Assembly: GCA_902520575.1 (NCBI GenBank)
Contig: CABYOG010000023.1
Span: forward strand, 1 to 16,379
DNA: 16,379 nucleotides
DNA from: an uncultured SAR116 cluster alpha proteobacterium
GTDB taxonomy: Bacteria > Pseudomonadota > Alphaproteobacteria > Puniceispirillales > Puniceispirillaceae
Direction: 5' to 3'
Positions 6,552 through 13,877 of this stretch are shown one piece after another (the stretch's first letter is position 1; each line of letters begins with the position of its first letter). A program made the position numbers and the translations under genes. The notes below the pieces were generated by a model. That model searched no databases, was not told the origin of the DNA, and saw only the letters and a list, made by a program, of their open reading frames with translations.

Positions 6552-9197
6552 ATGGAACTTTATTTTCTTCTTTTGTTATTTTTGTTGATGATGGCTGCGC
6601 TGGGTTTTGGTTTTCCTGTTGCCTTCGCACTTCCCGGTTCTGCAATCTTATCAATTGGTTTAGCAGCAATTACAGGATTATTGTTATTTGGTGATGCAAA
6701 AGCATTTTTTCATCAAGACGGCCCAATCGAATGGCTGTCTGCCGGGATTATGAATTTCAGGGCGATTTACTATGATTTTGAACGTGATACCCTAATTGCA
6801 ATCCCACTGTTTATCTTCATGGGCATCATGCTTCAGCGGTCCCGTATTGCCGAAGATCTGCTGATGACAATGGCTGGGCTTTTCGGACCTGTGCCCGGCG
6901 GTCTTGGTATTTCAGTTGTGTTCGTGGGCGCTTTGCTAGCCGCAACTACTGGAATTGTTGGCGCAACTGTTGTTGCCATGGGACTGATTTCTCTACCTTC
7001 AATGATGCGAAATAATTATTCACCCTCACTAGCAACAGGAACGATTTGTGCATCAGGCACTTTGGGGCAGATTATTCCACCCTCAATTGTTTTGATTATC
7101 CTAGCTGACCAGCTCGGGTCAGCCTCTGATCAGGCATCTGCCATGCGGCAGGCACTGTATAGAAATGCAACTGGTGAATTTTCCATGCCGTCTGCATTTG
7201 ACGTGACCTCCACTTCTGCCGGCAATATGTTTCTCGGCGCCTTTCTGCCTGGGATTGTTTTGGTTTTAGTTTATTTTGCGTATATTTTGACAACTGCTGT
7301 GATCCGGCCAAAGATGGCCCCTGCTGTCCCCAATCCAGATGGTTTCACCCGGCAATTCTTTTATAAGGTACTTGTGTCACTGGTCCCGCCATTGGTTTTG
7401 ATTTTCCTTGTTCTTGGCTCGATCATCATGGGTGTGGCCACAGTGAATCAGGCCGGCGCGATCGGCGCGATCGGTGCAACAATTATGGCCGGCTATAAGT
7501 TGTATGAAGGGAAAAAAGGGGCAATCTACCCTGCTCTAACTGCAATCGGGTCTATCTTTTTCATATTTTTCCTTGTCTCAAATTTTGACCTGAATGTAAA
7601 AAATATCGCTGTGACACAAGCTTATATTCCTGTGACTCTAGCTGTTATTGCTTCAATCATCATGGTGCTGTCCATAGCCTGGTCAACATGGCGGACATTT
7701 AAAGTTGAAAACACTCTAAATGAAGTCATGATAGAGACCGCAAAAACAACTTCGATGGTATTTATCATCCTCCTTGGTGCGGCCATGTTGACAGCAGCTT
7801 TTCGCGGTTTTGGCGGTGAGGAATATGTGCGTGACTTTCTCCAAAGCCTTCCTGGTGGATTTTGGTCACAATTCATCGTAGTCATGGCAGTGATGTTTAT
7901 CTTAGGATTTTTCCTCGACTTCATTGAAATTGCTGTTGTGGTTGTGCCTATTGTTGCACCCATTCTGTTGGCAGACCCAAGTGCGAACATCACAGCTGTT
8001 TGGCTGGGTGTGATGATTGGTGTAAATATCCAGACAAGCTTCTTAACGCCACCTTTCGGCTTTGCGCTATTTTATCTTCGCGGTGTCGCTTCAAAAGCAA
8101 TTAAGACAATGTCGATTTATAAAGGGGTAGTTCCATTTATTATATTGCAATTGATTGCCCTAGGTATTGTGGGCGCATTCCCATCATTGGTGAACTATCT
8201 GCCTAACCGGTTCTATCTATCCTCTTACAATGCACCACCGCCAATGAACCCAAGACTTACCTATTGCGTTGAAAACCATCTGGCAACAGCGTTTGCTGAA
8301 CAGCGAACTGAAATTGAAGCTGCTCTATCCGATTTACAATCAGCTGATATGTCGAACTTGCCAAAAAAGCTCAAAGGCAGCATAGAAGATGCAACAAAAT
8401 CGGCATCAGGTCTTTATACAAATCTGGATGCTGTTGCTGATGCAAAAGATGACCTTAAACTTGCAAAGGAAGACTATGCCGCACTTCACACACCAGTTCG
8501 TGAAATTGAGCGTGAGGTGCGTAAAATTGACAACCGCTTAAAACGCCTGAAATCTCTGCGCCAGACCACAGATGACATTGACGAGCATCAGTCCATTGAT
8601 GCAAAGATGGCTGTTCTGACAGACAAGAAGGAAGAGCTTCTTTCTGGAATACCGGCTGACTGGGATAAGGTTGAAAAAGCTTATCAGGCTAAGGTAAAAG
8701 TGCTTACAAAAGCGCAGCGTAAATACAGGCGTGGTATGGATGATGGCTATAATGGTGTAGTGGATGCTATGGCTATAATTCAGGCTGGTGCTGATTTTGA
8801 GCGTATAAAGCCAGACCTTATCGCACTTCGTGACAAGGTTGTTGGCATGGATCCAAAGGAGGCTTCGGAACTGATTAAGGCAGAGTCTGGCGCACTGTTT
8901 GGTGATATCGCTGGCGTCAACGCGGTAAAATCACTGGTTGGCAAGGCCCGCCGTTCGCTTAAAAAAGAAAAGCTTGAAAAAGGCATGGAACAGTTTAATA
9001 AAGCGCTTGTCCAACTGGATGAAGAAATTGCTTGGCGTAAGATAGCGGCTCCTTCTGTACTCCCTGTGCTGCAGTCCTTTGAGAAAGATGTTCGTATGAC
9101 GATTGGTTTGAGGTCACAAGATCGCCTGCCAGACTATCTGGTACCGCAGATAGCGCGATGCCGCTCCGCACACCTTGACATTTCTCTAAACTTCTAG
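6552..9197 (+). CDS. dctM: TRAP transporter large permease subunit with long C-terminal coiled-coil extension (DctM family)
   Basis: An 881-residue protein. Residues ~1-545 form the DctM transport domain, a Na+-driven symporter subunit. It shows DTLIAIPLFIFMGIMLQRS, the GATVVAMGLISLPSMM and GTICASGTLGQIIPPSIVL regions, and near its end VWLGVMIGVNIQTSFLTPPFGFALFYLRG. It contains the larger loops (around the DGPIEWLS and YRNATGEFSMPSAFDVTSTS segments) seen in the FcbT3/TakM-like branch. From ~550 the protein changes character: about 330 soluble, charged, Ala/Leu/Lys-rich residues with heptad-like stretches (for example REIEREVRKIDNRLKRLKSL near 647-666), interrupted by helix-breaking segments. 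Ordinary DctM proteins are about 430-520 residues and end with the last helix. The frame is continuous through the junction and base composition does not change visibly. The extension may recruit or oligomerise the transporter; which side of the membrane it lies on is not settled here. Confidence 0.92.
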   Translation: MELYFLLLLFLLMMAALGFGFPVAFALPGSAILSIGLAAITGLLLFGDAKAFFHQDGPIEWLSAGIMNFRAIYYDFERDTLIAIPLFIFMGIMLQRSRIAEDLLMTMAGLFGPVPGGLGISVVFVGALLAATTGIVGATVVAMGLISLPSMMRNNYSPSLATGTICASGTLGQIIPPSIVLIILADQLGSASDQASAMRQALYRNATGEFSMPSAFDVTSTSAGNMFLGAFLPGIVLVLVYFAYILTTAVIRPKMAPAVPNPDGFTRQFFYKVLVSLVPPLVLIFLVLGSIIMGVATVNQAGAIGAIGATIMAGYKLYEGKKGAIYPALTAIGSIFFIFFLVSNFDLNVKNIAVTQAYIPVTLAVIASIIMVLSIAWSTWRTFKVENTLNEVMIETAKTTSMVFIILLGAAMLTAAFRGFGGEEYVRDFLQSLPGGFWSQFIVVMAVMFILGFFLDFIEIAVVVVPIVAPILLADPSANITAVWLGVMIGVNIQTSFLTPPFGFALFYLRGVASKAIKTMSIYKGVVPFIILQLIALGIVGAFPSLVNYLPNRFYLSSYNAPPPMNPRLTYCVENHLATAFAEQRTEIEAALSDLQSADMSNLPKKLKGSIEDATKSASGLYTNLDAVADAKDDLKLAKEDYAALHTPVREIEREVRKIDNRLKRLKSLRQTTDDIDEHQSIDAKMAVLTDKKEELLSGIPADWDKVEKAYQAKVKVLTKAQRKYRRGMDDGYNGVVDAMAIIQAGADFERIKPDLIALRDKVVGMDPKEASELIKAESGALFGDIAGVNAVKSLVGKARRSLKKEKLEKGMEQFNKALVQLDEEIAWRKIAAPSVLPVLQSFEKDVRMTIGLRSQDRLPDYLVPQIARCRSAHLDISLNF

Positions 9198-9279
9198 AAC
9201 TAGATTAACAAAGATAAAAAAGGGACGCTCAAGTCAGTATCGTTTACTGTTACATTTTTGCTAAAGAAAGGCTAAGTAG

Positions 9280-9534
9280 TCAGCGCTTCTTCGTCTGTTT
9301 TTCTTCCTGTTTGCATCGCATTTGTGTTTTTTTCAAGGTATTTGAACTAGGGCGCGCTGCACGTTGCACCAGAAACATTATGAAGAAAACCACAGTGACA
9401 TAGATGAATATTGCAAAAGGCGATTCCGTCATCGCTTGATGTAAGCTGTCATTTACACAGACAAATGATTTTTTCCATTCTGATGCTCGTTCAGATGCTG
9501 AAATTATTTCACAAGTTGTTGCCTTGGTATCCAT
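9280..9534 (-). CDS. Small single-pass membrane protein, unknown function
   Basis: An 84-residue protein with one clear transmembrane segment (~38-57, AIFIYVTVVFFIMFLVQ) and a strongly basic C-terminal tail (KKTQMRCKQEEKQTKKR). By the positive-inside rule the tail would be cytoplasmic. No domain is recognised. The ATG at 9534 has only a weak upstream GGTAA. It lies 33 bases downstream of the four-helix membrane protein gene on the same strand, so the two may be an operon. It is convergent with dctM. Moderate confidence that it is real. Confidence 0.5.
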   Translation of the reverse strand: MDTKATTCEIISASERASEWKKSFVCVNDSLHQAMTESPFAIFIYVTVVFFIMFLVQRAARPSSNTLKKTQMRCKQEEKQTKKR

Positions 9535-9567
9535 TTATTTACCGTTTTGTATCTAAAGCATTTTGGA

Positions 9568-10032
9568 CTAGATAAATTTCGGCGCTCGCAAGAGCGAGAC
9601 CAAAAACATCAAAGTAAAGTAACCTGCATTCACCATAATAACAAAACTAACGAAGAATCTAATTTCAAAAGGCAATTCATCATCAAAAAGTCTGGCAAAA
9701 AAACCAAAAGCCAGCAAGATTGCGCACTCTACATACCAAAGAGTAAGAAAAGCGGCGTTAACAATCAGAAGCGTTTGCGGCCCATACTGCACCGCACTAA
9801 AGGAAGACAGAACCGCAATCGACACCCCCAGCACAGTACTAGCACCCAGCCGGTGAGCCAGTCCTGGCAGAATGCGGGCCAAAAAGCTAGCTGGCAAAAA
9901 TAAAACACGTTGTCGCCTTTGGCTTAAGCTCCCTTGAATAACAATAAAGCTTAGCACTGCGTGGATGATTCCGATGGCGATGAACTTTGAGAGAAACAAA
10001 TCGTCGCTTTGAAAAACAAAATAATCACTCAT
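9568..10032 (-). CDS. Four-helix inner-membrane protein, unknown function
   Basis: A 154-residue hydrophobic protein with about four transmembrane segments (near 14-33, 63-80, 84-110 and 122-147) and a short Arg-rich loop (SQRRQRV, ~38-44). I do not recognise the family; no metal-binding or catalytic motif stands out. ATG 10032 is preferred; the GTG codon immediately upstream is in frame but adds only one residue. No strong ribosome-binding site is visible (GAG about nine bases upstream). It is followed by the single-pass membrane protein gene and preceded by a 174-base gap after the multicopper oxidase gene. Confidence 0.6.
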   Translation of the reverse strand: MSDYFVFQSDDLFLSKFIAIGIIHAVLSFIVIQGSLSQRRQRVLFLPASFLARILPGLAHRLGASTVLGVSIAVLSSFSAVQYGPQTLLIVNAAFLTLWYVECAILLAFGFFARLFDDELPFEIRFFVSFVIMVNAGYFTLMFLVSLLRAPKFI

Positions 10033-10206
10033 CACGTCTCAAACAAACATTCAACTATATGAAACTTAACGATTTGCAAATTTTAATTGCTCATAATTCT
10101 AAGTAATCAATTAATATTTACGATTAAAACAACAGCAGGGATTTAACTTTCCTTTAGTAACAGAGAGCAAAACACAAGGAGTATCCTCATTTTCTGAACT
10201 TAACCC

Positions 10207-11586
10207 CTAGCTAACAGAAATTACGCCGCCCATACCGCCAGCATGATGTTCAAGAGCGTGGCAATGAAACAGCCAGAGTCCTGGGTTGTCTGCTGTAAAT
10301 ACCAAATCGGCTGTCTCTCCGGGAGCCATAAGATAGGTATCACGCAAGACTTCATGAGTTTCTTGTCCAAATTCCTTTGATTTCACCCAGAAGTGATGAC
10401 CATGCAAATGCATAGTATGTTCCCAGCGCGTATCATTGAAGACACGAAGGATTGCAGTATCCCCTATATTTAAATCAGCCAGAAGGTGTTCATACCCGCC
10501 GACTTGGCCATTAAATGCCCAGAATTTCTGTTTCTCAAGTGCAAGCTTACGAATAGGCATTTCTTCCCCCTCAAATACAGCTGAGGTAAGATTTCCCATT
10601 GCACCCCCTTGCATATAAATTTTGATAATCTTTGCATCTTTAATATTTGGATACGAATACCAGGGAGACGCAGATATATTTTCTAGCTCACTTTTACTGA
10701 CTGGTTTAGAGATAAAGCGTGCAGCTTCAAAATCGCCGCCACCAGTTACCTCATAAAGGCTGCCCAAGTCTGGGCCAGCCTGAACAATTACATCAGCTCT
10801 TTGCGCAGGGCCAAGACGAAGTGTATCCGTATCGAACGGGACGCAGGGCGCTCCATCAAGCGCTATAATCTTCATAGGGGCTCTTCGCGAAAACTGAAAA
10901 GACAGCACACGGGCATTTGCCGCATTTATAACGCGTAACCTAAAAAAACCCGTTTTAGGTATTGGAATTTCTGGCCGGCTTTGACCATTAATAGTCAACC
11001 AATTACCTAAACGCCCACCATGTGACCAATCATGCAAGCTGCCTAAGCTGGCCTCATCAAAGCGCCAGTCTGCATCCAACCGCCAGTCATCAGCCATCAG
11101 CAAAATATCGCGACTGTTCTCGCTAGGTTCACTGTCAGTAACGATCAATGGTCCATAAAGGCCACGTGCAACCTGCTCAAAGGAGCGATTATGTGCATGA
11201 TACCAGAAGGTGCCTGCATCACGAACAGGAAACGAATAGGTAAACTGCTCACCAGGTTCCACTACAGTCTGAGTCACATCAGGCACGCCGTCCATTTCGT
11301 TAAGATTGCGGATGCCATGCCAATGAATCGTCGTGGGCTGATCAAGCCTATTTTGAAAGTCAATTTCGAGAGTTTCGCCCTTACGCGCAGTCAGTTTTGG
11401 GCCAGGTGATTTCCCATTATATAACCACAAGGGCGATAAAGGCTTATCTGGGCCACCTAATGGATGCTCTACTAGAGCAGCAGTAAGCTGATATCGCCGT
11501 ACCCCCGCAGCTATTGTGGGCAGGGGAAATGCCGCAATCATTGCAAATCCAGATAATCTTGTTTGGAACTGGCGACGATTAATCAT
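10207..11586 (-). CDS. Tat-exported multicopper oxidase, probable periplasmic Cu(I) oxidase
   Basis: A 459-residue three-cupredoxin oxidase. The N-terminus has a twin-arginine signal (NRRQFQTR) followed by a hydrophobic core. All four copper-ligand motifs are present: HWHG (His88, His90), FWYHAH (His130, His132), HTMHLHGHHF (His390, His393, His395) and HCHALEHHAGGM (His441, Cys442, His443, His447, Met452). Types 1, 2 and 3 copper can therefore be assembled, with Met452 as the axial type-1 ligand. The family oxidises substrates with reduction of O2 to water. The CueR promoter upstream makes cuprous ion the likely substrate (CueO-like role), but the Met-rich insert of E. coli CueO is absent and the protein is shorter. 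It is the last gene of the DUF4396-cytochrome-oxidase operon. The ribosome-binding site is weak (AAGG with an 11-base spacer), consistent with coupling to upstream translation. Confidence 0.92.
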   Translation of the reverse strand: MINRRQFQTRLSGFAMIAAFPLPTIAAGVRRYQLTAALVEHPLGGPDKPLSPLWLYNGKSPGPKLTARKGETLEIDFQNRLDQPTTIHWHGIRNLNEMDGVPDVTQTVVEPGEQFTYSFPVRDAGTFWYHAHNRSFEQVARGLYGPLIVTDSEPSENSRDILLMADDWRLDADWRFDEASLGSLHDWSHGGRLGNWLTINGQSRPEIPIPKTGFFRLRVINAANARVLSFQFSRRAPMKIIALDGAPCVPFDTDTLRLGPAQRADVIVQAGPDLGSLYEVTGGGDFEAARFISKPVSKSELENISASPWYSYPNIKDAKIIKIYMQGGAMGNLTSAVFEGEEMPIRKLALEKQKFWAFNGQVGGYEHLLADLNIGDTAILRVFNDTRWEHTMHLHGHHFWVKSKEFGQETHEVLRDTYLMAPGETADLVFTADNPGLWLFHCHALEHHAGGMGGVISVS

Positions 11587-11616
11587 TTATAAAAAAACCT
11601 TGTGATCCAATAAACA

Positions 11617-11652
11617 TTAATTCAAGCGATGACTTTGATGACACGATTAGCA
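11617..11652 (-). other. Haem c attachment motif interrupted by an in-frame TAA
   Basis: Reading on the minus strand in the cytochrome frame, the codons are TGC (Cys, 11650-11652), TAA (11647-11649), TCG, TGT, CAT, then six more sense codons and a second stop TAA at 11617-11619. This spells C-stop-S-C-H-Q-S-H-R-L-N. Cytochromes c' and c556 end in C-K/x-x-C-H followed by a short basic tail, so a single base change (for example AAA to TAA) would restore a normal terminus of 146 residues. Confidence 0.85.
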
Positions 11653-12057
11653 CGTTCCTGCCAATTGTTTGATAGCTTTGGCCGTTGCTTTTGCATCGCC
11701 GTTAAGTGCAGAAACCTCCAAAAAACTTGCTGCTTCAAAGTTTTCTTTCGCCGCTGACTTGAGTCCCTCAAAGTCTGTCCAGATGGCTGGAGCCGCCTCA
11801 GATGGTGGTCCATCACTTCCACTAGGAAACTCTGTTGGCATAATTTCTGCCCAATTTTTTATCTTATTGGCAAGAGGGGCGATAGCCTCAAAAAAATTAT
11901 TTCGTTTAGAAGCTGCCGAAACCTGTTTTAAAGCTATCTGACTAGCCTTAAAGTTATCCATGCGCTCTTTGACAATGCCTGTTGCCCCTTTATGTGCAAA
12001 AGCAGGAACCGAAAGGGGTAAACCAGCACTTACGGCCAATAAAAAGGAATTTTTCAT
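11647..12057 (-). CDS. Cytochrome c'/c556-like protein, truncated inside its CXXCH haem motif
   Basis: The chosen ATG 12057 encodes a signal peptide (MKNSFLLAVSAGLPLSVPAFA) and then a four-helix-bundle sequence typical of the cytochrome c'/c556 family. VKERMDNFK (29-37) has Met33 at the position of the c556 axial ligand, EAAPAIWTDFEGLKSAAKE (~87-105) is the conserved IW..F region, and LNGDAKATAKAI (~118-129) leads to the C-terminal helix. The protein should finish with a haem site but stops after GTC (residue 136). The next in-frame codons encode SCHQSHRLN and a second stop at 11617, so the ancestral gene was about 146 residues. The ATG follows the DUF4396 stop by one base (coupled), and an in-frame ATG seven codons upstream is less suitable because it would spoil the signal peptide. 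As sequenced it is probably non-functional as a cytochrome. Confidence 0.8.
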   Translation of the reverse strand: MKNSFLLAVSAGLPLSVPAFAHKGATGIVKERMDNFKASQIALKQVSAASKRNNFFEAIAPLANKIKNWAEIMPTEFPSGSDGPPSEAAPAIWTDFEGLKSAAKENFEAASFLEVSALNGDAKATAKAIKQLAGTC

Positions 12058-12058
12058 C

Positions 12059-12505
12059 TTAGTGACATGCCTTTCCAAGCGCCTTTAGTCGCCAGTAATT
12101 GTAGGGAAGCGGCGTTACAAAGCCAGCAAACAGCATAAATGGGATCACCCACCAAGTTAAGATTGCCCCCCCTGTCAAGACCACATCGGTGATATTCATA
12201 GCTGCTTCCATTGCGATCATAGAAATCAAAGACATACCTATTGCTGTCTTGAAGGCTAAATTTAGCGACATCTGACGGGCCAAAATAAATGTTTCAAGAA
12301 TTATAGAGGTCAAAAGGCCATTTATAATCGCAAGCGTCATAATACCAAAAACTGGAAATGGTATTTGGGCAAACTGAAAAAACGCAATGGTTCCGAAATC
12401 GCCTATCGAACAACCCAGCAAACACCAAGATGTGTTATAAGACGCCTGTCGCCAAGTATGACGGCATTTCCACTGAATATCTAGACTATGAACTAATGAT
12501 ACCAC
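12059..12505 (-). CDS. DUF4396 family membrane protein, first gene of the CueR-controlled operon
   Basis: A 148-residue protein with four hydrophobic segments (~26-45, 52-72, 87-107, 113-132). The opening CRHTWRQASYNTSWCLLGCSIGDFGTI (split here as ~14-25 and WCLLGCSIGDFGTI, 27-40) matches my recollection of the DUF4396 signature, including the two cysteines and GD. The start is GTG at 12505, with GGAG seven bases upstream, placed just downstream of the CueR-type promoter. No ATG alternative precedes the signature. The third segment is Met-rich (MSLISMIAMEAAM) and the C-terminus ends KACH, features that could touch copper. Function unknown; co-regulation with a multicopper oxidase suggests a role in copper handling. 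The stop codon is one base before the cytochrome ATG. Confidence 0.75.
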   Translation of the reverse strand: MVSLVHSLDIQWKCRHTWRQASYNTSWCLLGCSIGDFGTIAFFQFAQIPFPVFGIMTLAIINGLLTSIILETFILARQMSLNLAFKTAIGMSLISMIAMEAAMNITDVVLTGGAILTWWVIPFMLFAGFVTPLPYNYWRLKALGKACH

Positions 12506-12525
12506 TTTTACACTCCATTATGTTA

Positions 12526-12556
12526 CTCTTAAACTCTCTAGTTACGGGAAGGTAAA
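12526..12556 (-). promoter_or_regulatory. CueR-type promoter with operator in a 19-bp spacer
   Basis: On the minus strand a -35 TTTACC (12551-12556) and a -10 TAAGAG (12526-12531) are separated by 19 bases, the overlong spacing that MerR-family activators correct by distorting DNA. The spacer opens with TTCCC and ends with GAGAGTT, giving an imperfect dyad across 12533-12553 (ACCTTCCCGTAAC plus TAGAGAGT on the minus strand). It closely resembles the E. coli copA promoter, which also begins TTGACCTTCCCC and ends GGTTTAA. It would drive the DUF4396-cytochrome-oxidase operon with a very short leader, and CueR bound here would also cover the start region of cueR itself. Confidence 0.8.
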
Positions 12557-12566
12557 GGAAAAAATT

Positions 12567-12968
12567 ATGAATATTAGCAAAGCCGCCAGACAAGCTGGCT
12601 TAACAGTCAAAACTGTTCGTTATTACGACACAATTGGCATGGTCTGTCCTTATCAGAACCCGCAAACCGGCTACCGTGATTATTCTGAGCGTGATATCGC
12701 CAAGCTGCAATTTGTTGGCAGTGCCAGACGATTTAATTTCAGTATAAAAGAATGCCGTGAACTGTTATCCCTATATGAAGATGAAAACAGGTCATCAGAA
12801 ACGGTAAAAGCTCTAACTATGCAAAAAATTTCAGATATTGAAGACAGGCTGACCGAATTAACAAGATTACGTGATAAGCTTTCACATCTTGCTTCAACCT
12901 GTCATGGCGATAGCCGTCCAGATTGCCCAATACTGGATGCCTTTAGTGCAAATAATCTGCCTAGCTAG
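12567..12968 (+). CDS. cueR: CueR, Cu(I)-responsive MerR-family transcriptional activator
   Basis: A 133-residue MerR-type regulator. The N-terminal winged helix (MNISKAARQAGLTVKTVRYY, 1-20; GYRDYSERDI, 35-44) binds DNA, and a long dimerisation helix runs ~80-110. The metal loop TCHGDSRPDCPI has Cys112 and Cys120, and Ser77 is present. All three fall at the same residue numbers as in E. coli CueR, where the two cysteines bind Cu(I) linearly and Ser77 helps select monovalent ions. This separates it from CadR/PbrR and MerR, which use other cysteines. The ATG follows AAAGGA by about eight bases. The gene is divergent from the DUF4396-cytochrome-oxidase operon, with the operator between them. Its last eight bases overlap the convergent gene at 12961-13389. 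Confidence 0.92.
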   Translation: MNISKAARQAGLTVKTVRYYDTIGMVCPYQNPQTGYRDYSERDIAKLQFVGSARRFNFSIKECRELLSLYEDENRSSETVKALTMQKISDIEDRLTELTRLRDKLSHLASTCHGDSRPDCPILDAFSANNLPS

Positions 12969-13389
12969 TCGTGGTAATGGCGATGCCCAGCAAAACGAGA
13001 ACCAAAGCGCCACGTGATATCATTGGGATGATTTTCATGACTGATTGGTTTGGCGGTGCACCAACTTTGCTAGTTGAGGTAAGATGAAAATTCAAAAATG
13101 AAATTGAACCTAACAGAATTGTTGCGCCAAGCAACTTCATGTGGAAGGCCCAGCCTACCGCGAACCCACTGTAGATTAGGTAACTTAAACCAATGCCCGT
13201 AACCCATAAAAGAATGATTGAAACAAGCCCAAGACGCGCCAATTTCATCATCGTCTGCTGAACAGGTGGTGCTGGTGGATTGCCAGCCATCTGATGCGCC
13301 TTTGCTAGCAATCCATTCGCAACACCAAGTCCGCCAGCCAGAAATAAAGCTAAATAGTGCAGAAATTTTAACCCAACTATAATCGACAT
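12961..13389 (-). CDS. Four-helix membrane protein, possibly CopD/HemJ-like
   Basis: A 142-residue protein with about four transmembrane segments (~6-28, 48-72, 79-100, 118-138). Several histidines lie in or next to helices: FLHYLALFLAGG near the N-terminus, AFHMKLLGATILLG (~81-94) and NFHLTS. This pattern recalls the CopD/HemJ-like membrane superfamily, where helix histidines bind haem or metal, but the resemblance is weak and was judged by eye. ATG 13389 has AAGGG about eight bases upstream, lying inside the end of the preceding gene (three-base gap), so it is coupled to that gene. Its 3' end overlaps the cueR stop by eight bases in convergent orientation. Confidence 0.65.
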   Translation of the reverse strand: MSIIVGLKFLHYLALFLAGGLGVANGLLAKAHQMAGNPPAPPVQQTMMKLARLGLVSIILLWVTGIGLSYLIYSGFAVGWAFHMKLLGATILLGSISFLNFHLTSTSKVGAPPNQSVMKIIPMISRGALVLVLLGIAITTTS

Positions 13390-13392
13390 TTT

Positions 13393-13755
13393 TTAACCCT
13401 TTGAACTTTTGATGCTGCATTCAGCTATCAGCTTTGTAATTGAAAATATACCAAATCCATATAAGGGCCCCAGAAAAAGTACTGCCAACTGTTTGCCTAA
13501 GAGACTGAGTTCAGCAGGAGGAAAGCTGTTTGCTATAAGCACAAGCCCTACAAAAAAGGCCACCCATCCTGTCAGCAACCCGCCTCGTCCAAACCGAACC
13601 AACCGTTGACCTCCTTCTGCCGCCAGCGCAAAACAAGCCGAACCTGCGCATACCGCCAACAGACTCACCGCATCAAAAAAAATTAGTGGCTGTCCCGTTG
13701 ATGCAATGATTGCTGCCCACATTGCACAAAAAAGTCCTGCTGCAAGATAAGTCAT
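13393..13755 (-). CDS. Small membrane protein, unknown function
   Basis: A 120-residue protein with about three or four hydrophobic segments (~3-18, 27-47, 57-75, 87-105). The segment FFDAVSLLAVCAGSACFALAA (26-46, quoted in part: DAVSLLAVCAG) faintly recalls the N-terminal helix of MotA-like proteins, but the remainder does not fit a full MotA, so no function is assigned. ATG 13755 has AAAGGA seven bases upstream. It is followed after three bases by the four-helix membrane protein gene, forming a two-gene operon that converges on cueR. Confidence 0.6.
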   Translation of the reverse strand: MTYLAAGLFCAMWAAIIASTGQPLIFFDAVSLLAVCAGSACFALAAEGGQRLVRFGRGGLLTGWVAFFVGLVLIANSFPPAELSLLGKQLAVLFLGPLYGFGIFSITKLIAECSIKSSKG

Positions 13756-13821
13756 GTGTCATCCTTTTAACTTTTAATAAGAGTCCCGTTTGCAAACAAA
13801 TCTAATCACAGACCTATTAGC

Positions 13822-13866
13822 GCTGTCACGATAAATTACCATTCAGAATAAATGACTAGTGACAGC
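13822..13866. repeat. Spaced inverted repeat, 8-base arms
   Basis: GCTGTCAC (13822-13829) and GTGACAGC (13859-13866) are perfect inverted copies 29 bases apart in the gap between the aminotransferase stop and the next gene's start. There is no T tract and the loop is long, so it is not a classical terminator. It may be a paired protein-binding site or chance. Confidence 0.35.
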
Positions 13867-13877
13867 AATATTAAGCA

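Noticed and set aside
7622..7993. 123-codon minus-strand open frame antisense to dctM
   Set aside because: It lies wholly within the conserved DctM membrane domain, has a low-complexity Thr/Met/Arg-rich product and no family resemblance.
9547..9903. 118-codon plus-strand open frame rich in Lys, Gln and Ser
   Set aside because: It is antisense to the four-helix membrane protein gene at 9568-10032, whose hydrophobic pattern is much more protein-like.
12059..12070. Terminal KACH of the DUF4396 protein as part of a haem c motif
   Set aside because: Only one cysteine is present in the right register, with no CXXCH, and the frame stops immediately; a haem site is not supported.
12533..12553. Lead/cadmium (PbrR/CadR-type) interpretation of the MerR operator
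   Set aside because: The dyad resembles those sites too, but the regulator has the CueR cysteines (112 and 120) at CueR positions, and the operon encodes a multicopper oxidase.
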